A stretch of DNA of 64,000 bases, taken from positions 2,418,001 through 2,482,000 of the forward strand of contig OZ245025.1 in the NCBI GenBank assembly GCA_965223465.1, given 5' to 3'. Position numbers and translations under genes: made by a program. Every line of letters starts with the position of its first letter. Positions within the stretch are counted from its first letter, which is position 1. Below are positions 7,953-16,223 of this stretch, piece by piece. This DNA comes from JAAELZ01 sp965223465. GTDB lineage: Bacteria; Pseudomonadota; Gammaproteobacteria; Arenicellales; Poriferihabitantaceae. The notes under the pieces were generated by a model. That model was not told where the DNA came from, made no database searches, and saw only the letters and a program-made list of their open reading frames with translations.

Positions 7953-9515
7953 CTAGGCAACATTGGAATCTTCGAATGACGCTTTTCGCTGTGCGATGTA
8001 AGCCAGCAGCGCCTCATCGATCGCTGGGTCGATGGTGGGAGCCTCATACTCGGCTAGCTGCTTTTTGTAATAAGCGTTAGCGCGTTGGGCGTGGTCAAGG
8101 CTCCCCTCTTCTTTCCACTGTTCATAGCTATTATTGTCGGCGATGGGTGATTGATAAAACGCGTTACGGAAATTTGCCTGGGTGTGGGTACAACCTAAAT
8201 AGTGATTGCCTGGGCCAACTTCGGCGATTGCGCTTAAGGCCTGGCCATTTTCGGACAGGTCTACTCCATTGGCAAATACCGCAGCCATACCCGCTTGATC
8301 GCAATCCATCACGAATTTCTCATAGCTCATAACCAGCCCACCCTCGAGCCAACCCGCCGTATGTAAAACAAAATTCACACCTGCGTATATAGCAGGAATA
8401 AGTGAACTGGCCGCTTCATAGGCTGCTTGGGCGTCGGGTAATTTACCTGCACAAAAACCGCCGCCGGACCTAAAAGGAATCCCCAGACGACGCACCAATG
8501 CTGCCATCACGTAGAGGACTAAGCTCGGTTCGGGCGTGCCAAAAGTCGGCGCGCCAGACTGCATTGAAATAGACGAAGCGAAAGTTCCGAATATCACCGG
8601 TGCACCCGGCTTAACTAATTGGGAAAACGCAGCACCGGCCAATCCTTCGGCAAGCGCCTGGGTGGCGGTTCCAGCCACGGTGACAGGCGACATCGCACCT
8701 GCGAGTATGAATGGCGAGACAATACAAGCTTGATTGTTTTGCGCGTATACCTTGAGCGCACCTAACATGGTGGCATCAAAGGTCATCGGCGAGTTGGCGT
8801 TAATCAAACTGGTCGTTATGGTTTTGGGCTCGCCGGTTTGCGGGTCGAGATAATCATCGCCAAATAAAATCTTGCCCATTTCAACCGTATCTTCGGCACG
8901 CTCGGGTGCAGTAACAGATCCCATATACGGTTTGTCCGAATAGCGCATATGCGCATAAACCATATCAAAGTGACGTTTATTTACGGGTAGGTCAACCGGT
9001 TCGCACACCGTACCACCGGAGTGATGCAAATGCGGGTTGGTATAGGTAAGTTTTACAAAATTCTGAAAATCTTCAATGGTCGCGTAGCGCCTGCCGTTAT
9101 CCAGATCACGCACAAAAGGGCTACCATAGGCCGGCGCGAGCACGGTCTTATTCCCCCCGATCTCAACATTGCGTGCTGGGTTACGCGCGTGTTGGGTGTA
9201 TTGCCTGGGTGCGGTTTTTTGAATCAAGTTGCGGCACAAACCTCTTGGAAACCGCACGCGCTCACCTTGAACGTCTGCGCCTGCATCTTTCCACATGGTC
9301 AGTGCTTCAAGATCATCACTAAAATCAATACCAATCTCTTCTAGTATTTTATCCGCGTTATCCTCAATTTGCTGTAGGCCTTCCTCATTCAGTACCTCGT
9401 AAAGTGGGATATTTCGGGTGATATAAGCGGGTGCGCTCACCGTAGCCTTCTCGCCGGCCGCATTGTCTCCGCCGCGCGCGCGTCGAGACCTGCGCTTTCG
9501 TCGCGTTTCAGTCAT
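7953..9515 (-). CDS. MttB-superfamily trimethylamine/betaine methyltransferase homologue, non-pyrrolysine type
   Basis: 520 residues. The N-terminus is Arg/Gly rich (RRKRRSRRARGG), as in many proteobacterial homologues, followed by the MttB barrel with VCEPVDLPVNKRHFDMVYAH, GSVTAPERAEDTVEMG and SPMTFDATMLGAL. The MttB superfamily moves a methyl group from a quaternary or tertiary amine to a corrinoid protein. True trimethylamine MttB has a pyrrolysine encoded by an in-frame TAG. Here the frame has no internal TAG, so this is a non-pyrrolysine member, like glycine betaine enzymes. No corrinoid protein or reductive activase gene is in the window. Probably forms an operon with sdaA. Confidence 0.85.
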   Translation of the reverse strand: MTETRRKRRSRRARGGDNAAGEKATVSAPAYITRNIPLYEVLNEEGLQQIEDNADKILEEIGIDFSDDLEALTMWKDAGADVQGERVRFPRGLCRNLIQKTAPRQYTQHARNPARNVEIGGNKTVLAPAYGSPFVRDLDNGRRYATIEDFQNFVKLTYTNPHLHHSGGTVCEPVDLPVNKRHFDMVYAHMRYSDKPYMGSVTAPERAEDTVEMGKILFGDDYLDPQTGEPKTITTSLINANSPMTFDATMLGALKVYAQNNQACIVSPFILAGAMSPVTVAGTATQALAEGLAGAAFSQLVKPGAPVIFGTFASSISMQSGAPTFGTPEPSLVLYVMAALVRRLGIPFRSGGGFCAGKLPDAQAAYEAASSLIPAIYAGVNFVLHTAGWLEGGLVMSYEKFVMDCDQAGMAAVFANGVDLSENGQALSAIAEVGPGNHYLGCTHTQANFRNAFYQSPIADNNSYEQWKEEGSLDHAQRANAYYKKQLAEYEAPTIDPAIDEALLAYIAQRKASFEDSNVA

Positions 9516-9689
9516 AACAATAGTGTATGCAAATTAATCTCAATCGCAAGTATCAGGCCAAGCCCCCAGACGTGGGAGTACAGCGGCGACCTAAGGTGTT
9601 GTGGCTGCGTCAAAGTTATTTGCTTTTGTTTAAGGTTTCCAGATTAATTTGAACCTACAATAGCGCTGTTTAAATCACCCGATAAACCT

Positions 9690-10493
9690 GTGCCCGACTT
9701 ATATATTATTTTTCTGTTACTTGCACTCGGTGCTTTTGTAGGTGTTGCCGCGGGTTTATTGGGCATCGGCGGTGGGGGAATTATGGTACCCGCATTTACA
9801 GCTCTTTTTATTGCCCAGGACGTGCCTGATGCGCAGTTGGTTCATTTCGCTTTAGGTACCTCGATGGCTTCTATTATTCTGACCTCACTGGCGAGCCTGC
9901 GCGCACACCATACCCGAAAGGGTGTGTCATGGTCCATTGTGCGTACCATGGTACCAGGCGTATTGCTGGGTACGTTCCTTGCAGCATTGATGACCAAATA
10001 TATTAACACGGTCGTCTTGGCGGCATTTTTCTCTTTGTTCATGCTTTATGTCGCGGTACAGATGTTTCGCAGTGTGAACGTCACGCCAACTAAATCGTTG
10101 CCCGGCGCCTTTACGCAAGCCATTGCCGGTGCGGGCATTGGTGCTGTTTCAGCACTGGTTTCTATCGGTGGGGGTTCGCTTAGCGTGCCGTATCTGCTAA
10201 GGCATGGTTTGGAGATAAAAAACGCGATTGGTACGTCTGCGGCAATGGGTTTGCCCATTGCAATTGCAGGTACCATTGGTTATGTGATCAGCGGCTGGGC
10301 GAATACCAGTATGGTGGGTTTGAACCTAGGTTTTGTGTATTTACCCGCAGTGGTGTGTGTTTCGATAATGAGTTTTCTTACTGCCCCTATCGGTGTGAAC
10401 TTGGCTTATAAGCTTCCGGTTAGCCAGCTGAAAAAAATATTTGGCGTGTTGGTATTTAGTATCAGCGTTAAAATGTTTTTATCCGTATTATAG
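9690..10493 (+). CDS. TauE/SafE-family anion exporter
   Basis: 267 residues with about eight membrane segments and the internal duplication of the family: GLLGIGGGGIMVPAF in the first half and SIGGGSLSVPYLL in the second. Members export or import sulfite, sulfoacetate or related small anions. The start is a GTG. The gene diverges from the MttB-family gene across about 174 bases and ends tail-to-tail with the hydroxyacid dehydrogenase gene, overlapping it by six bases. The substrate is unknown. Confidence 0.88.
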   Translation: MPDLYIIFLLLALGAFVGVAAGLLGIGGGGIMVPAFTALFIAQDVPDAQLVHFALGTSMASIILTSLASLRAHHTRKGVSWSIVRTMVPGVLLGTFLAALMTKYINTVVLAAFFSLFMLYVAVQMFRSVNVTPTKSLPGAFTQAIAGAGIGAVSALVSIGGGSLSVPYLLRHGLEIKNAIGTSAAMGLPIAIAGTIGYVISGWANTSMVGLNLGFVYLPAVVCVSIMSFLTAPIGVNLAYKLPVSQLKKIFGVLVFSISVKMFLSVL

Positions 10494-11471
10494 GGGGTGG
10501 GTGTTAAGCACTTCGGGGTTGATCATGTTAATTGGAGCACCGTTAGCGAATGCAATAATTTGGTCAAATATATCGCTAAACTGTAATTCGAACTCCTCTT
10601 CGGTCACATAACCAATATGCGGCGTTGCAATAATGTTGGGTAATTTTAACAGCGGGTCATTTGCCCCCAATACGGGCTCTTGGTCAAATACATCAATCGC
10701 TGCCATCCCCGGTTGCCCAGCTTGAAGTGCTGCAAGCAAGGCATCGTTTTGTATCAGCCCAGCTCGACTGGTATTAACCAATAAGGCCTGCCGAGGCATC
10801 AGGGCCAAATCTTCCCTGGTAATACTTGCGCGCGTGCTGGGTTTTAAACGAATATGTAATGAGATGATATCGCAGCTGGAAAAAAACGTTTGTCTGTCTG
10901 CGGCGACTTCAAAGCCATCTTCACGTGCGGCTTGACAAGATGTCTTACCGCCCCAGACCACCACTCGCATGCCAAAGGCTTTGGCATAAAGCGCGACGGT
11001 TTTACCGATGCGTCCATAGCTATATATGCCGATACGTTTGCCACGTAAGGTATGGCCCACGCCAATCTGCCAGGTACCCGCTTGTAGTGCTGCCATTTGT
11101 TGCGGAATCTGACGCATGGCCGCCAGAATCAACCCAAAGGTCAATTCAGCGGCTGCGAAGGAAGGCGTTCCGGCGTGCATATTCGAGCACAGCAACACGC
11201 CATTTTTGGTGCAGGCCTTAACATCGATATGCGGATACACACTGCGTTGACTAATCAGCTTCAGCTTTGGTAGCTTTTCCAGCAAGTCAGCGCAAATTTT
11301 GGTGCGCTCACGAAATAAGACCAGCGATTCGGTATCTTTTAAGCGTGCTGCCAGGGGCTCGGTTTCTTGTAGATGGTCATTCCAAATAGTGACTTCGTGC
11401 CCATCAAGTTTGGTAAAGCAAGGCAACCCGCGTAGTGTGTCAAAATAATCGTCGAGTATACTGATTTTCAT
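10488..11471 (-). CDS. D-isomer-specific 2-hydroxyacid dehydrogenase
   Basis: 327 residues. It has the NAD-binding motif GKRIGIYSYGRIGKTVA (GxGxxG-like, with Tyr in place of the usual second Gly), the catalytic Arg in LLVNTSRAGLI, Glu in FDQEPV, and His in IATPHIGYV. It would interconvert a 2-hydroxyacid and 2-oxoacid with NAD(P)H. It lies directly downstream of tcuB (six bases), so it is likely the last gene of the tricarboxylate operon and may act on a hydroxy-tricarboxylate or a side product. Confidence 0.88.
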   Translation of the reverse strand: MKISILDDYFDTLRGLPCFTKLDGHEVTIWNDHLQETEPLAARLKDTESLVLFRERTKICADLLEKLPKLKLISQRSVYPHIDVKACTKNGVLLCSNMHAGTPSFAAAELTFGLILAAMRQIPQQMAALQAGTWQIGVGHTLRGKRIGIYSYGRIGKTVALYAKAFGMRVVVWGGKTSCQAAREDGFEVAADRQTFFSSCDIISLHIRLKPSTRASITREDLALMPRQALLVNTSRAGLIQNDALLAALQAGQPGMAAIDVFDQEPVLGANDPLLKLPNIIATPHIGYVTEEEFELQFSDIFDQIIAFANGAPINMINPEVLNTHPL

Positions 11472-11477
11472 CGAGCG

Positions 11478-12566
11478 CTACTTTGTTTGTTCAAGGTGAA
11501 AACGTGCCAGCGCAGCGCCTCGATATAGGGCATGCACCATTTTGGAATAGGGAATGCAAGCAAAAAACGCCAGTACAAAACCGATATGTAACGACAGAGT
11601 GATACCAAGCCATGAAGTTTCGCGTAGCACCAGCAACAACAATCCGGACAAGCTGGTGGCAAACAACAAAAATATGAAAGTGTTTTCCATAGAATGTAGT
11701 TGCTTCACTTGTACTTCAGGCACCATAATACGTTTCTGATAATATAAACCCGCGGTACCCATGCAGAGCAAAATTCCCCCTGTTGTACCCAAAATGACCG
11801 GCAGGCTCAAATACGCGTAAGGTGCTTGCCAATCCAAGAAATAGTGATACACCGTGCCAACGCAGGTTGCGGCAAAGCACAGCATAAAGCCATAAAAAGT
11901 TGCATGATGAAAATAACGTCTCGCCATAGAAAAACGTTCGCTATTGGTGTTACAACCGCGCTTGCCTGCGGCTGCCCCGCCACCTAAATTTTTGAGGCTA
12001 AGTATGTCTCTCAGCGCGCCCAAAGCATCCATACCTAACTTCGGGCTTGCCGTACCGCGCCAATAGTTTCTTAACGTCAGTAGCAGTGCGAGGATGGAAA
12101 ATAAAAATATGGGCGCCGCCAACAATAGCATTAAATTGTGCGGCAGCAGCTGATAAAAATCACCGCCGGCGTGCACTTTAAACAAAGCCGCTTCGCCAGC
12201 ACTGAGTGCGGTGATGATCAACACTGCGCTGATAGCAAAGGCCATCAATACAAACAAAACCAAACCATTGCGCTTAAAGGCCTGAGCCAGCAAAGATGGC
12301 CAAGCATAATCTAACCAGGTATCAGCACGTAAATTTGTAAGTGTTTTAGGGACATTCACTTCAAACGCATGGGGCGGGGCGTATTGGCAGCCGTGATAGC
12401 AGGCCTGGCAGTTGTGGCACAGATTGGCCAGGTAATCCAAATCCTGATCGGTAAAGCTGCGGCGTTGTACCATTGCTGGAAAGACCGCGCACAAGCCTTC
12501 GCAATATCGACAGGCATTACAAATTTGCATTATCCGCCTGGCTTCTTCTCTGCTGGTAGAACTCAT
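11478..12566 (-). CDS. tcuB: Tricarballylate utilisation protein TcuB, membrane iron-sulfur electron carrier
   Basis: 362 residues. The N-terminal part has two iron-sulfur cysteine groups, CNACRYCEGLCAVFPA and CHNCQACYHGCQYAPPH. The rest has about six membrane segments and His residues suited to haem. In Salmonella, TcuB re-oxidises the flavin of TcuA and passes electrons into the membrane quinone pool. The start codon overlaps the tcuA stop by four bases (ATGA), which argues for translational coupling and a one-to-one complex. Confidence 0.92.
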   Translation of the reverse strand: MSSTSREEARRIMQICNACRYCEGLCAVFPAMVQRRSFTDQDLDYLANLCHNCQACYHGCQYAPPHAFEVNVPKTLTNLRADTWLDYAWPSLLAQAFKRNGLVLFVLMAFAISAVLIITALSAGEAALFKVHAGGDFYQLLPHNLMLLLAAPIFLFSILALLLTLRNYWRGTASPKLGMDALGALRDILSLKNLGGGAAAGKRGCNTNSERFSMARRYFHHATFYGFMLCFAATCVGTVYHYFLDWQAPYAYLSLPVILGTTGGILLCMGTAGLYYQKRIMVPEVQVKQLHSMENTFIFLLFATSLSGLLLLVLRETSWLGITLSLHIGFVLAFFACIPYSKMVHALYRGAALARFHLEQTK

Positions 12567-13999
12567 GCGACTTTTCTAATTTTCTTGATCGCGGTTGATG
12601 CGGCTTGTTCACCGGCCGCGCGCCCAAATACAGTACCAATCGCCATGCCGGTACCCGCCAAATACCCCCGGCCTAAAATGTTACCTGCCATGACTTCACC
12701 CGCTGCCAGAATGTTCTCGCAGGTTTTACCATTGCTTAGAATAACGCGCGCTTTATTATCCACCTTAACGCCCAGATAAGTGAAAGTCACACCGGGCTTA
12801 AGCACATAACCGTAGTAAGGCGGGGAATCAAGCGGACGCGCCCAATTACTTTTGTTTGGCTCCAGCCCAACTGTTTGAGGCCCGTTTAAGACTGCAGCAT
12901 CAAAGTCACCGGGTTGACAGGCCGCGTTAAATTCTCTAACCGTTGTTTGTAACGCATCCGCATCTACATCGAGTAAATCAGCCAAACCAGCAATACTATT
13001 TGACTGATAAGGGTCAAACACCGACGGCATAAATAAGTTAAAAGATTTGGCGTCGATAATGGCATATGCTAATTGATGGGGCTGTTTGGCGACCAGGCGG
13101 CCCCAGATAGCATAGCGCTTGGGCCAGAAGTCCTCACCCTCGTCATAAAAACGTTGGCAATTACGGTTAACCACGATAGAAAACGGTACGCAATCGAGAC
13201 GCGTGGCAATACCGCCGTCATATTTTGGGGCGCGTCCGTCTATGGCCACCATATGCGCCTGGCCGGGGTGTCCAACTGAGGCGCAACCTGCGTCTAACAA
13301 CATTTTAAGTGGCTTACCGCGGTTATAAGCTGTGCCCCGGATCAACAAATTCTTAGCAGCCTCGCCCCAATCCTGTTTGAGCCATTTCGGATTGGCCTGG
13401 TAGCCTCCTGAGGCGACCACCACTGCTTGACACACGATGGTTTGTTCAGTGGATGTCTGGTGCTGCAAGGTCACTGCTGAGCAGACTCCATTTTCAATCA
13501 GCATGTCGACGACTTCGGTGTCGTAGGTAATCTCAACACCCGCGTTTTCTGCCATCGCGTAGTAGCCATTCAGCAAGGTTCTACCCCCGCCCAGAAAAAA
13601 CGCATTGGTTCTCGCCAGGCTTAGGGTGCCTGACAAGCTCGCCTGAAACCGTGCGCCCTGCTGATCCATCCAGTCTGTGATGTTGAGCGTCTGTTCCAGC
13701 AACCAGCGGGCGAGCTCAGGATTGGTATCTCCCTCTGTGACTTTGAGTAAGTCATCCATGTACTCATCAACCGAATAAACGTCGGTTAAGAAATCGGTCG
13801 GGGCATGGTGGGCAACGCGCAGGTTGCGGGTATGGCGGGTATTGCCACCACGCATGTGTTTAGGTGCGGCCTCAACGACCAGGACGCTGACGCCTTGTTG
13901 TCTTGCAGTTAATGCTGCGCACAAAGCGGCATTACCGCCACCCACAACGATCACATCATAGGCTTCTTTCAGATTCATTATCGAGCTATGTGCTGGCAT
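12563..13999 (-). CDS. tcuA: FAD-dependent tricarballylate dehydrogenase TcuA
   Basis: 478 residues. The N-terminus has the dinucleotide fold YDVIVVGGGNAALCAAL, and the protein continues like fumarate reductase flavoproteins: HMRGGNTRHTRNLR, an FLGGGRTLLNGYYAMAE region, and a C-terminal GYLAGTGMAIGTVFGR. TcuA oxidises tricarballylate to cis-aconitate, which then enters the TCA cycle. Its neighbours (TcuB, PrpF and a tripartite tricarboxylate importer) all support a tricarboxylate substrate, although a related acid is possible. Confidence 0.92.
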   Translation of the reverse strand: MPAHSSIMNLKEAYDVIVVGGGNAALCAALTARQQGVSVLVVEAAPKHMRGGNTRHTRNLRVAHHAPTDFLTDVYSVDEYMDDLLKVTEGDTNPELARWLLEQTLNITDWMDQQGARFQASLSGTLSLARTNAFFLGGGRTLLNGYYAMAENAGVEITYDTEVVDMLIENGVCSAVTLQHQTSTEQTIVCQAVVVASGGYQANPKWLKQDWGEAAKNLLIRGTAYNRGKPLKMLLDAGCASVGHPGQAHMVAIDGRAPKYDGGIATRLDCVPFSIVVNRNCQRFYDEGEDFWPKRYAIWGRLVAKQPHQLAYAIIDAKSFNLFMPSVFDPYQSNSIAGLADLLDVDADALQTTVREFNAACQPGDFDAAVLNGPQTVGLEPNKSNWARPLDSPPYYGYVLKPGVTFTYLGVKVDNKARVILSNGKTCENILAAGEVMAGNILGRGYLAGTGMAIGTVFGRAAGEQAASTAIKKIRKVA

Positions 14000-14012
14000 A
14001 GAGGGTCAGAAG

Positions 14013-15050
14013 CTACAATTTTCGCAAGTAATAGTTTAGGCCCATGGGACCAATCAGCAAAATGAAAAAAAACCGACACGCGTGCACCATTGCGACCAGA
14101 CCTGCATCCAGCCCCAGGGCCAGGGTGATTAAGCTGATCTCCGCGATTCCGCCAGGGGCCAACGCCAGTAAATACAATAGAAACGAGCCTTCGGTAAAGC
14201 GACTCGCAATCAGCGCCGCCACCATAGCAATTAGCATGGCACTGATGGTAAAGCCGAACGAAGCCGACATCAACTTTAAGGTGTTTGCACCACGTAGTTT
14301 GGAAAATTCGATACCGAGCAAAGCGCCCAGGAATACCATACTCAGGGTAATACATAGTTCGGGCATGGGCAGTGAAATAAGCCCAGTTTTATAGGCAACG
14401 CTGGAAAGCAACAAGCCAAATATGACGTGACCGCCCGACAATTTAGTGTGATCTGCAATCCAGCCAGCGACTAAAATAAGACCAAGCAAATAAACCAGCT
14501 CCCAGTGCCAGGTCCAGGTGAGCGATGACCCAATGGTTAACTCTGGTCGGGTTGACCCCAACAATACAGCCAGCAAGGAAAAGCTGAAAACCAGTACCAC
14601 TATCCGCACGGTATGGATCAAGCTTATACGCGGAAAGCGTTTACCTAAGTCCCCTGCCAGCGAAATCAGAAAGGACAAGCCACCCGGTAACGAAGAAATA
14701 AAACTGTCTAGGCCATCAAAGCGGAGAGTTTTGCGAAAAAACCAGACACCGAAACCGGTAATGAACAAGGTGAATATCATGGCGAATAGTGCGGCCACGC
14801 TATGAGTCGTAGAAAATTGTGCAAGACTGTCCGCGATAAAGCCGCCGAGTGACACTCCGATGATGATCCGTAACCAGCGGCTGGTAGTGTGCGAAACGGG
14901 TGCCAGCTGCATACCAAACCAGACGGCAATAACCGTGGCGGTCAAACTGCCCAGCAACCAGGGAATGGGTGAGCCTATCGCGCACGCGGTTGCACCACCT
15001 AAAAACCCGACCGCTAGTGTGATCCATTGACCGAATAGAACCATCTTCAT
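14013..15050 (-). CDS. AbrB-family (PF05145-type) membrane protein, putative transporter
   Basis: 345 residues with about ten membrane segments arranged as two similar halves, the known duplication of this family. Conserved stretches include GSPIPWLLGSL and LPGGLSFLISLAGDLG in the first half, and LALAPGGIAEISLITLALG in the second. Family members are often mis-annotated as ammonia monooxygenase; they are likely transporters or regulators with unclear cargo. It lies 13 bases downstream-strand from tcuA and 36 bases from prpF, so it belongs to the tricarboxylate operon and may export or import an intermediate. Confidence 0.85.
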   Translation of the reverse strand: MKMVLFGQWITLAVGFLGGATACAIGSPIPWLLGSLTATVIAVWFGMQLAPVSHTTSRWLRIIIGVSLGGFIADSLAQFSTTHSVAALFAMIFTLFITGFGVWFFRKTLRFDGLDSFISSLPGGLSFLISLAGDLGKRFPRISLIHTVRIVVLVFSFSLLAVLLGSTRPELTIGSSLTWTWHWELVYLLGLILVAGWIADHTKLSGGHVIFGLLLSSVAYKTGLISLPMPELCITLSMVFLGALLGIEFSKLRGANTLKLMSASFGFTISAMLIAMVAALIASRFTEGSFLLYLLALAPGGIAEISLITLALGLDAGLVAMVHACRFFFILLIGPMGLNYYLRKL

Positions 15051-15086
15051 TTTACGGTCTGTAGTTAGGTACCATACAAATGTGAT

Positions 15087-16172
15087 CTAAGGCCAAATGG
15101 TGCTGGGGATAAACACCTCGCCTGCGGCGAGCTTGCGTGCTGTGCGTATCAGCCCGGCCGATTCGTGAATATATCGTCCATTCTCTAACCGATAGTCCAC
15201 CAGGACATCTAAGCTGCCCATGGGGTGTTCCAGAGTAACCGTTATTGGTGCGCTATCCGGTCGTTGCCAGAGTCCATCAGCGATGGAGCCCGGTGTTAAA
15301 GCGCAAGCAGCCAAACATTGCGCGCCAGTCACCGCCATGGTTGGGTGGGTGCGCCAAGGCATAAAATACCGACTGCAAATACTTCCACCCTCGCGGGCCG
15401 GCGCCAATAAGCCAAATTTGGGTGTAACGGATTGTGAACAGTCACCCATCCCCATCAAAGCACCTGCTTTTATCCGAATCGCTTCCATGTTCTTAAAGAA
15501 ATCACGGTTCTCGTCCAGCGCTTCCCGCGATTCGGTACCGCTCAAACCAAACTCACTGGCGCGCGCTATTACCATAGGCATGGCAACATCCATGCACGTC
15601 ACCTCTATATTATCAATCGTATTGCGGGGCTCACCTGTGGGCAAAAATGCACCTGTCGAAGATCCCTCGGTTTGCATAAAATGCAATTCAATGGGGGCAG
15701 CTGTACCGGGCACACCATCAATGCGGGTATCACCCGCATAGCCGATCTGCCCCTTGGGTGTATTGATCCTGGCCAGCACTTTTGCTCCGGTGTTGACTGC
15801 ACAAATGCGTACTTCAGTTTGATCAGCCTGTGCTTTGATAAGCCCCATTTCAATCGCCGCGGGGCCAACGCCTGACAGGATGTTGCCACAGGTCGGCTTA
15901 AAATCGACTTGTCTGTCCTCCACGCTGACCTGGGCAAAAAAATAATCAATATCCGCCCAGTCATCGCCTGATTTGGATAGCATCGCCACCTTGGTGGTGA
16001 CGGCATTGCCACCGCCAATGCCGTCAATATTCAAAGGATGACCGGAACCGATAGCTGCAATCAATACATCAGCCAAGGTGTCGAGGCTTTCGGGTAGATC
16101 GCTGCGGTTAAAATAGGGTCCCCGAGAGGTACCCCCACGCATGAATAAATACGGGATACCTTTTTGCTGCAT
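15087..16172 (-). CDS. prpF: PrpF-family isomerase (aconitate or oxalomesaconate type)
   Basis: 361 residues of the diaminopimelate-epimerase fold. N-terminal motif PYLFMRGGTSRGPYF and GNILSGVGPAAIEMG are typical of PrpF and GalD proteins, which move double bonds in aconitate-like acids (PrpF: 2-methylaconitate cis-trans isomerisation; GalD: oxalomesaconate tautomerisation). Position between a tricarboxylate importer and TcuA makes trans-/cis-aconitate isomerisation the natural guess. There is no prpBC or gal gene beside it. The exact substrate is therefore inferred from context. Confidence 0.85.
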   Translation of the reverse strand: MQQKGIPYLFMRGGTSRGPYFNRSDLPESLDTLADVLIAAIGSGHPLNIDGIGGGNAVTTKVAMLSKSGDDWADIDYFFAQVSVEDRQVDFKPTCGNILSGVGPAAIEMGLIKAQADQTEVRICAVNTGAKVLARINTPKGQIGYAGDTRIDGVPGTAAPIELHFMQTEGSSTGAFLPTGEPRNTIDNIEVTCMDVAMPMVIARASEFGLSGTESREALDENRDFFKNMEAIRIKAGALMGMGDCSQSVTPKFGLLAPAREGGSICSRYFMPWRTHPTMAVTGAQCLAACALTPGSIADGLWQRPDSAPITVTLEHPMGSLDVLVDYRLENGRYIHESAGLIRTARKLAAGEVFIPSTIWP

Positions 16173-16223
16173 GATGAAATGCTCTAATATCTAATTAGTT
16201 GCTCGCACAGAGGCACCCACTCA

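Noticed and set aside
7953..9515. Possible pyrrolysine codon in the MttB-family gene
   Set aside because: The frame is continuous without TAG to its real stop.
15220..15741. Plus-strand frame of 173 codons inside prpF, and similar frames inside the permease gene (17665-18180) and tcuA (12369-12779)
   Set aside because: All lie opposite well-supported genes in G+C-balanced codon frames that often stay open by chance.
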